Shown here: piece after piece, positions 25,820 to 28,991 of the stretch
How positions within the stretch are numbered: the stretch's first letter is position 1
Layout of the letters: every line of letters starts with the position of its first letter
NCBI GenBank assembly: GCA_904501945.1
Contig: CAJGCU010000020.1
Span: forward strand, 1 to 28,991
DNA from: an uncultured Bacteroidaceae bacterium
GTDB taxonomy: Bacteria > Bacteroidota > Bacteroidia > Bacteroidales > Bacteroidaceae
Length of the DNA stretch: 28,991 bases
Direction of reading: 5' to 3'
The notes under the pieces: generated by a model
What the model was told of the DNA's origin: nothing
Seen by the model: only the letters and a program-made list of their open reading frames with translations
Database searches by the model: none
Translations under genes and position numbers: made by a program

Positions 25820-25840
25820 GTCGTACCCGTCGGGTACGAC
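25820..25840. repeat. Second GC-rich hairpin in tandem after xylA
   Basis: GTCGTACCC (25820-25828) pairs perfectly with GGGTACGAC (25832-25840) across a 3-base loop (GTC). It lies 4 bases after the first xylA hairpin and has no T-run on either side. Confidence 0.6.
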
Positions 25841-25924
25841 ATCCTTACATCACGCAAATATGACGAATCGACCACGCACTCCCTCTATAAATGCTTGCCG
25901 TGTACACAGCAAATACGCAGGAAG

Positions 25925-25953
25925 AGGAAGAATTTAAAAATGCTATTCTTCCT
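25925..25953 (-). terminator. Weak hairpin over the stop of the TonB-domain gene
   Basis: AGGAAGAAT (25925-25933) pairs with ATTCTTCCT (25945-25953) across an 11-base loop that contains the TAG stop of the minus-strand gene. There is no T-run, so termination is uncertain. Together with the xylA hairpins it separates two convergent units. Confidence 0.35.
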
Positions 25954-26425
25954 TACCGAAGCTAATGGTTACTGTAGCAGGCTTGTCAGCAGGTTTACCG
26001 TCAGAAAGACCTGGCTTCCATCGAGGCATACCTGTCACGATATTGAAAGCTGCAGTGTTCAATGTTGCATTTGTAGATTGCGTCACTTCCGCTCCATAAA
26101 TATTGCCTTTCTTATCCACATTGAAACCAACTACAACATCCCCTTTTCCTTTCACGTCTGAATGCAAGATCTTTTTCTTTAAGTAGGCCTGCAAAAACAT
26201 TTCTCCACCCGGGAAAGAGGGCGCCGTGTCCGTTTCTCTTTTCAAACTATCAACCATAGCCATACGAGCAGCGCTATCAGCTGCTGCTTCGGCCTTTTTG
26301 ACAACTGTATTCCGTGCGCCAAAAGCTCTCGACCGCATTTCTTCCATTTTCGATTCCGCCTGAGCACTCACATTCAGAGAAACAGTGCCCAGCAGAAAAA
26401 ATATTATTACCTTTCTCACAACCAT
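25943..26425 (-). CDS. Secreted TonB C-terminal-domain protein
   Basis: A 160-residue protein. Residues 1-21 look like a cleavable signal peptide (KVIIFFLLGTVSLNVSA/QA), not the retained anchor of a true TonB. A short Ala/Lys-rich stretch (25-65) is followed by a TonB C-terminal domain (about 69-157): PSFPGGEMFLQAYLKKKI, VVVGFNVDKKGNIYGAEVTQS, and MPRWKPGLSDGKPADKPATVTISF. These are the usual TonB_C motifs. It lacks the proline-rich spacer and ExbB/D partners, so it is unlikely to energise transport alone and may instead bind periplasmic partners. It starts 19 bases after the ridA stop, so cotranscription is likely. Confidence 0.75.
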   Translation of the reverse strand: MVVRKVIIFFLLGTVSLNVSAQAESKMEEMRSRAFGARNTVVKKAEAAADSAARMAMVDSLKRETDTAPSFPGGEMFLQAYLKKKILHSDVKGKGDVVVGFNVDKKGNIYGAEVTQSTNATLNTAAFNIVTGMPRWKPGLSDGKPADKPATVTISFGKEE

Positions 26426-26444
26426 TAACTTATCAAATTACATA

Positions 26445-26828
26445 TTAGCGTGAAGCAATTGCTTCAATCTCTATATTAGCGCCCTTTGGCAAGGCTGCAA
26501 CAGCAAAAGCAGAACGAGCGGGATATGGTGCATGGAAAAATTCTGCATACACTTCGTTAACAGCCGAAAAATGATTGATGTCTGCCAACAAAACCGTCAC
26601 TTTCACTACATTGTCCATTCCCAACCCTGCTTCAGCCAAAATATTCTTAATGTTGGTCAAGCTCTGACGTGCTTCTGCCTGTATGCCTCCTTCTGCGAAA
26701 GAAGCTGTTAATGGGTCGATAGGCAATTGCCCGCTCACATAAACAAAGCCATTTGCCTCAACTGCTTGACTATAAGGGCCAATAGCAGCAGGAGCACCGG
26801 ATGTATTGATTGCTTTTTTCATTTCCAT
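26445..26828 (-). CDS. ridA: RidA family enamine/imine deaminase
   Basis: Hydrolyses reactive 2-aminoacrylate-type enamines/imines released by PLP enzymes, protecting those enzymes; forms cytoplasmic trimers. The 127 residues carry the family signatures: GPYSQAVEANGFVYVSGQLP at 17-36, the catalytic arginine R105 in YPARSAFAVAALP, and the C-terminal ANIEIEAIA with E122. The ATG at 26828 (MEMKK) or 26822 (MKK) could be used. It is first in a two-gene minus-strand unit with the TonB-domain gene. Confidence 0.94.
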   Translation of the reverse strand: MEMKKAINTSGAPAAIGPYSQAVEANGFVYVSGQLPIDPLTASFAEGGIQAEARQSLTNIKNILAEAGLGMDNVVKVTVLLADINHFSAVNEVYAEFFHAPYPARSAFAVAALPKGANIEIEAIASR

Positions 26829-26859
26829 TTATAACTAATAAAGTTTTAGTTTTTTGTAG

Positions 26860-26890
26860 CAAAGTTAGCGACTTTGAGAATATTGAACAA
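26860..26890 (-). promoter_or_regulatory. ridA: Bacteroidetes promoter for ridA
   Basis: The minus strand reads TAACTTTG (26860-26867 on the plus strand as CAAAGTTA), matching TAnnTTTG, 31 bases before the ATG. A TTG (26888-26890) lies 20 bases upstream, a partial -33 match. Confidence 0.6.
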
Positions 26891-26940
26891 CTCTATCCCA
26901 TTTTATCCGTTCTTTTTTCAACAAAATGGAAATATATTAT

Positions 26941-26948
26941 TAACTTTG
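26941..26948 (+). promoter_or_regulatory. Bacteroidetes -7 box for the membrane protein gene
   Basis: TAACTTTG followed by C matches TAnnTTTG, 38 bases before the ATG at 26987. It is divergent from the ridA promoter, with the two -7 boxes about 75 bases apart. The -33 position has only a T-run. Confidence 0.6.
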
Positions 26949-26986
26949 CACACATATTTTACCATTTCTAACACCCAAAGACAACT

Positions 26987-27694
26987 ATGGCAAATTACTC
27001 TTTAAACATTAGCAATGCTATCAGTGCAGGCTGGGAATATGCTAAAAAGCATGGTATCCTTATTGCAGTCATTTACTTTATCACAATTATGATAAGCAAT
27101 CTGCTGCAAAACTTCAACACACAAAATATTGATCCCAACACATACACCATGCTTGGTGAACGCATAGCACAAGGTGACACAGAAGCGCTCAACAGACTGG
27201 TGGAAATCTACAGTGATTCTGGCTCATGGCTTGCCTGCATTATTGGAATCGTTTTCACCATCATTGTGAATGTCGGTCTCTATAACCTTGCTCTCGGCTT
27301 GACAAGCGGCAGATATACAGAAGTATGCTTCGATGCCTTCAAACTTCCATTACAAGTTTACTTGAAAGTAGCCATTGTACAAATTATTGTCGGCATCCTC
27401 ATATTTATCGCCGCATTATTCTGCATTATTCCTGCATTCTATGTAGGTCCCCGTTTAAGCCAAGCCGTGTTCTACATCATCGACCATCCTGAGGCAGACA
27501 TCATGGATGCTATCAAAGCCAGCTGGAAAATGACACAGGGAAATGTCCTTGCGTTGATAGGATTCACTATCATATTCTTCTTCATCTTTATCATCGGTTT
27601 CCTCTGCTGCTGCGTGGGTTACTACTTCACATTGGCAATAAGTCTTTTTGCCATGACAGCAGTTTACTATCAGCTGAAAGGAAACTTAGTATAA
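26987..27694 (+). CDS. Polytopic inner-membrane protein of unknown function
   Basis: A 235-residue hydrophobic protein with membrane segments at about 22-40, 82-106, 123-152 and 187-228; the last two are long enough to be helical pairs, giving about six in all. The charged loop at 41-80 is likely periplasmic or cytoplasmic. The sequence GPRLSQAVFYIIDHPEADIMDAIKASWKMTQGN between the last two hydrophobic blocks resembles the DUF975/YciC-type and glycerophosphodiesterase-membrane-domain proteins, where 'A...S...M.GN' recurs. That resemblance is by eye only. A cysteine cluster (LCCCVG, 206-211) sits in the last membrane block. No function is assigned. Confidence 0.75.
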   Translation: MANYSLNISNAISAGWEYAKKHGILIAVIYFITIMISNLLQNFNTQNIDPNTYTMLGERIAQGDTEALNRLVEIYSDSGSWLACIIGIVFTIIVNVGLYNLALGLTSGRYTEVCFDAFKLPLQVYLKVAIVQIIVGILIFIAALFCIIPAFYVGPRLSQAVFYIIDHPEADIMDAIKASWKMTQGNVLALIGFTIIFFFIFIIGFLCCCVGYYFTLAISLFAMTAVYYQLKGNLV

Positions 27695-27756
27695 AAGCAC
27701 CTATCTCATTAAATTATCTCAAAACAACTGAACTCGAGAAATATAGAGACTAAATA

Positions 27757-28991
27757 ATGACTAATAGTTTAACATACACAAGACTTCTCATTGCCGTTTT
27801 CATGCTGGCAATGAGAGGTTTTGTTTGGGGCGGCACTATAACAGATGTACTTAATGCCGAGATTGTAGGCAGTCGTTCCTCTTATGGCAGCTGGAAAGAA
27901 AAAAAACATCTGTCCAATGCCATCTATGCAGGCCATAGCACAGGAAGTCAATCCATCCAAATCCGCCAATCAGACAAGCAATCAGGCATCATTACAACTA
28001 CATCTGGAGGCAATGTCAGAACTATCACAGTCAAATTTCATTCAAGCACCACAAAAGGAAGGAAACTAAATATCTACGGAAAGAATACAGCCTATTCGAG
28101 CGCAGAAGATTTGTTTTCTAGCACAAAACAAGGAACACTGATTGGCACACTCACTTGCGGAGAAAGTACAAGCATATCAATTTCCAGCAGTTACAAATAT
28201 ATCGGGATTTGTGTTGCAGACAACTATACAGTGTATATCTCCAACCTTTCTATAGAATGGGAAAATGATAGTTACCAAAGCGAGACCGGAAAAATTGCCA
28301 CCACAACGACATTCCCCAAAAACAAGTATAGCGCCTTTTTGGGAGAAACCTTCGTTGCTCCAACAGCAACCGTTTCTATAGGAGAAGCCGCTGTAACCTA
28401 TTCAAGTTCTGACGAATCTGTCGCCACTGTAAACGCTACAACAGGAGAAGTCTCATTAAAAGCATCAGGCACAACCACCATTACTGCTAATTATACTGGC
28501 AGTGAGACATATGCGGCCAGTTCTGCAAGTTACACCCTGACAGTACAGAATACAGGAAAATATGTATGGAATGCTACAACCATTTACACAGAAAAAACAA
28601 CCCTTGCTACGGTAACCGATGAGAACGACCTTGTTTCCATCACGTTTGCAAAAAATGACGCTTCTTCTTCACCTGCTTATTATGTTGACGGCAATGCTGT
28701 ACGCACATATTACAAAAACACTATAGACTTCTCTGTACCAGAAGGCTATGTCATTACAGGGATAGCCATTGATTATATCTCTGGATATGGGTACAGTTTC
28801 ATACCCAATAAGGGAAGTTTCTCTGTTAAAAATCTGCTTGGGAAATGGGCTGGGTTCTCATCATACGTCACTTTAGAATCCACGGGTGGAACTCGATTCA
28901 CCTCCCTAACAGTATCATACACAAAACTCCCTGAAATAGGAAGTGTCAACGTGTCTTCTGCAGGTGTTGCGACATATTGCCCAACCACTCC
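27757..28991 (+). CDS. Large secreted protein with Ig-like (Big_2-type) domain, runs off the right edge
   Basis: An open frame from ATG 27757 continues without a stop to the window end (411 complete codons). The first ~26 residues (MTNSLTYTRLLIAVFMLAMRGFVWGG) have a hydrophobic signal-like stretch. A beta-rich N-terminal region follows (about 27-170: TITDVLNAEIVG, SSYGSWKEK, RQSDKQSGIITTTSGG, RKLNIYGKNTAYSSAEDLF), of a kind common at the N-termini of secreted Bacteroidales proteins. At about 185-265 a bacterial Ig-like Big_2-type domain is recognisable (VTYSSSDESVATVNATTGEVSLKASG-type, then TTTITANYTGSETY). The remaining part is Ser/Thr/Tyr-rich. The start could instead be ATG 27802. No catalytic domain is visible in the part present, so function is unknown; a surface or adhesin-like protein or a secreted enzyme is plausible. 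Confidence 0.75.
   Translation, partial: MTNSLTYTRLLIAVFMLAMRGFVWGGTITDVLNAEIVGSRSSYGSWKEKKHLSNAIYAGHSTGSQSIQIRQSDKQSGIITTTSGGNVRTITVKFHSSTTKGRKLNIYGKNTAYSSAEDLFSSTKQGTLIGTLTCGESTSISISSSYKYIGICVADNYTVYISNLSIEWENDSYQSETGKIATTTTFPKNKYSAFLGETFVAPTATVSIGEAAVTYSSSDESVATVNATTGEVSLKASGTTTITANYTGSETYAASSASYTLTVQNTGKYVWNATTIYTEKTTLATVTDENDLVSITFAKNDASSSPAYYVDGNAVRTYYKNTIDFSVPEGYVITGIAIDYISGYGYSFIPNKGSFSVKNLLGKWAGFSSYVTLESTGGTRFTSLTVSYTKLPEIGSVNVSSAGVATYCPTT
27786..27823 (+). terminator. Terminator-like hairpin inside the signal-sequence codons of the right-edge gene
   Basis: TCTCATTGCC (27786-27795) pairs perfectly with GGCAATGAGA (27807-27816) across 11 bases and is followed by GGTTTTGTTT. It lies 92 bases after the stop of the membrane-protein gene and would be a plausible terminator for it, yet it falls within codons 10-22 of the next open frame. 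Confidence 0.5.

Noticed and set aside
1..28991. CRISPR array, insertion sequence, prophage, tRNA or rRNA
   Set aside because: No regularly spaced direct repeats, transposase, integrase, phage genes or cloverleaf/rRNA sequences were seen on either strand.

Overview
The window looks like a chromosomal segment of a Prevotella-type member of the Bacteroidales. The evidence is: Bacteroidetes promoters (TAnnTTTG, once with a TTTG box 19 bases upstream) in front of most transcription units; A-rich leaders instead of Shine-Dalgarno sequences; type IX-secretion-like C-terminal tails; an S46 dipeptidyl-peptidase; a TopA ending in GRFGP repeats; and a Nudix-family pentose regulator next to xylA. No rRNA, tRNA, insertion sequence, phage gene or CRISPR array was seen.

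Left part (1-11672), essentially all on the minus strand. Convergent terminators occupy the first 300 bases. Reading in the direction of transcription, topA, aroK, speA, a Wzx-like flippase and a DPP7-like S46 peptidase are tightly packed (4-base overlap, then gaps of 39, 3 and 50 bases) and may form one unit. A strong hairpin follows the peptidase, and then a separately promoted secreted HExxH metallopeptidase with a C-terminal sorting tail.

Middle part (11673-25840), all on the plus strand, is a xylan/xylo-oligosaccharide utilisation locus. After a 641-base regulatory gap come a GPH-type symporter, a secreted GH10 xylanase, a cytoplasmic GH43 enzyme and xylulokinase (xylB), closed by a strong terminator. 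A K+/H+ antiporter-like gene and a 1329-residue secreted GH2 enzyme, each with its own promoter, come next. The Nudix-type regulator (xylR) and xylose isomerase (xylA) follow, ending in two tandem GC-rich hairpins. The likely flow is: GH10 cuts xylan fragments outside the cytoplasm, the symporter imports the oligomers, GH43 releases xylose or arabinose, XylA makes xylulose and XylB phosphorylates it. XylR is the likely sensor/repressor. No SusC/SusD pair lies in the window, so the outer-membrane step must be encoded elsewhere.

Right part (25841-28991): ridA and a TonB-C-terminal-domain protein on the minus strand, a polytopic membrane protein on the plus strand, and a large secreted Ig-like-domain protein that runs off the right edge.

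Nothing here is a clearly new system. The most interesting items are candidate operators in the xylose promoters, the unusual hairpin pair after xylA, a lysine-rich xylanase tail that coincides with an A-rich translation leader, and two secreted proteins with unusual domain combinations.
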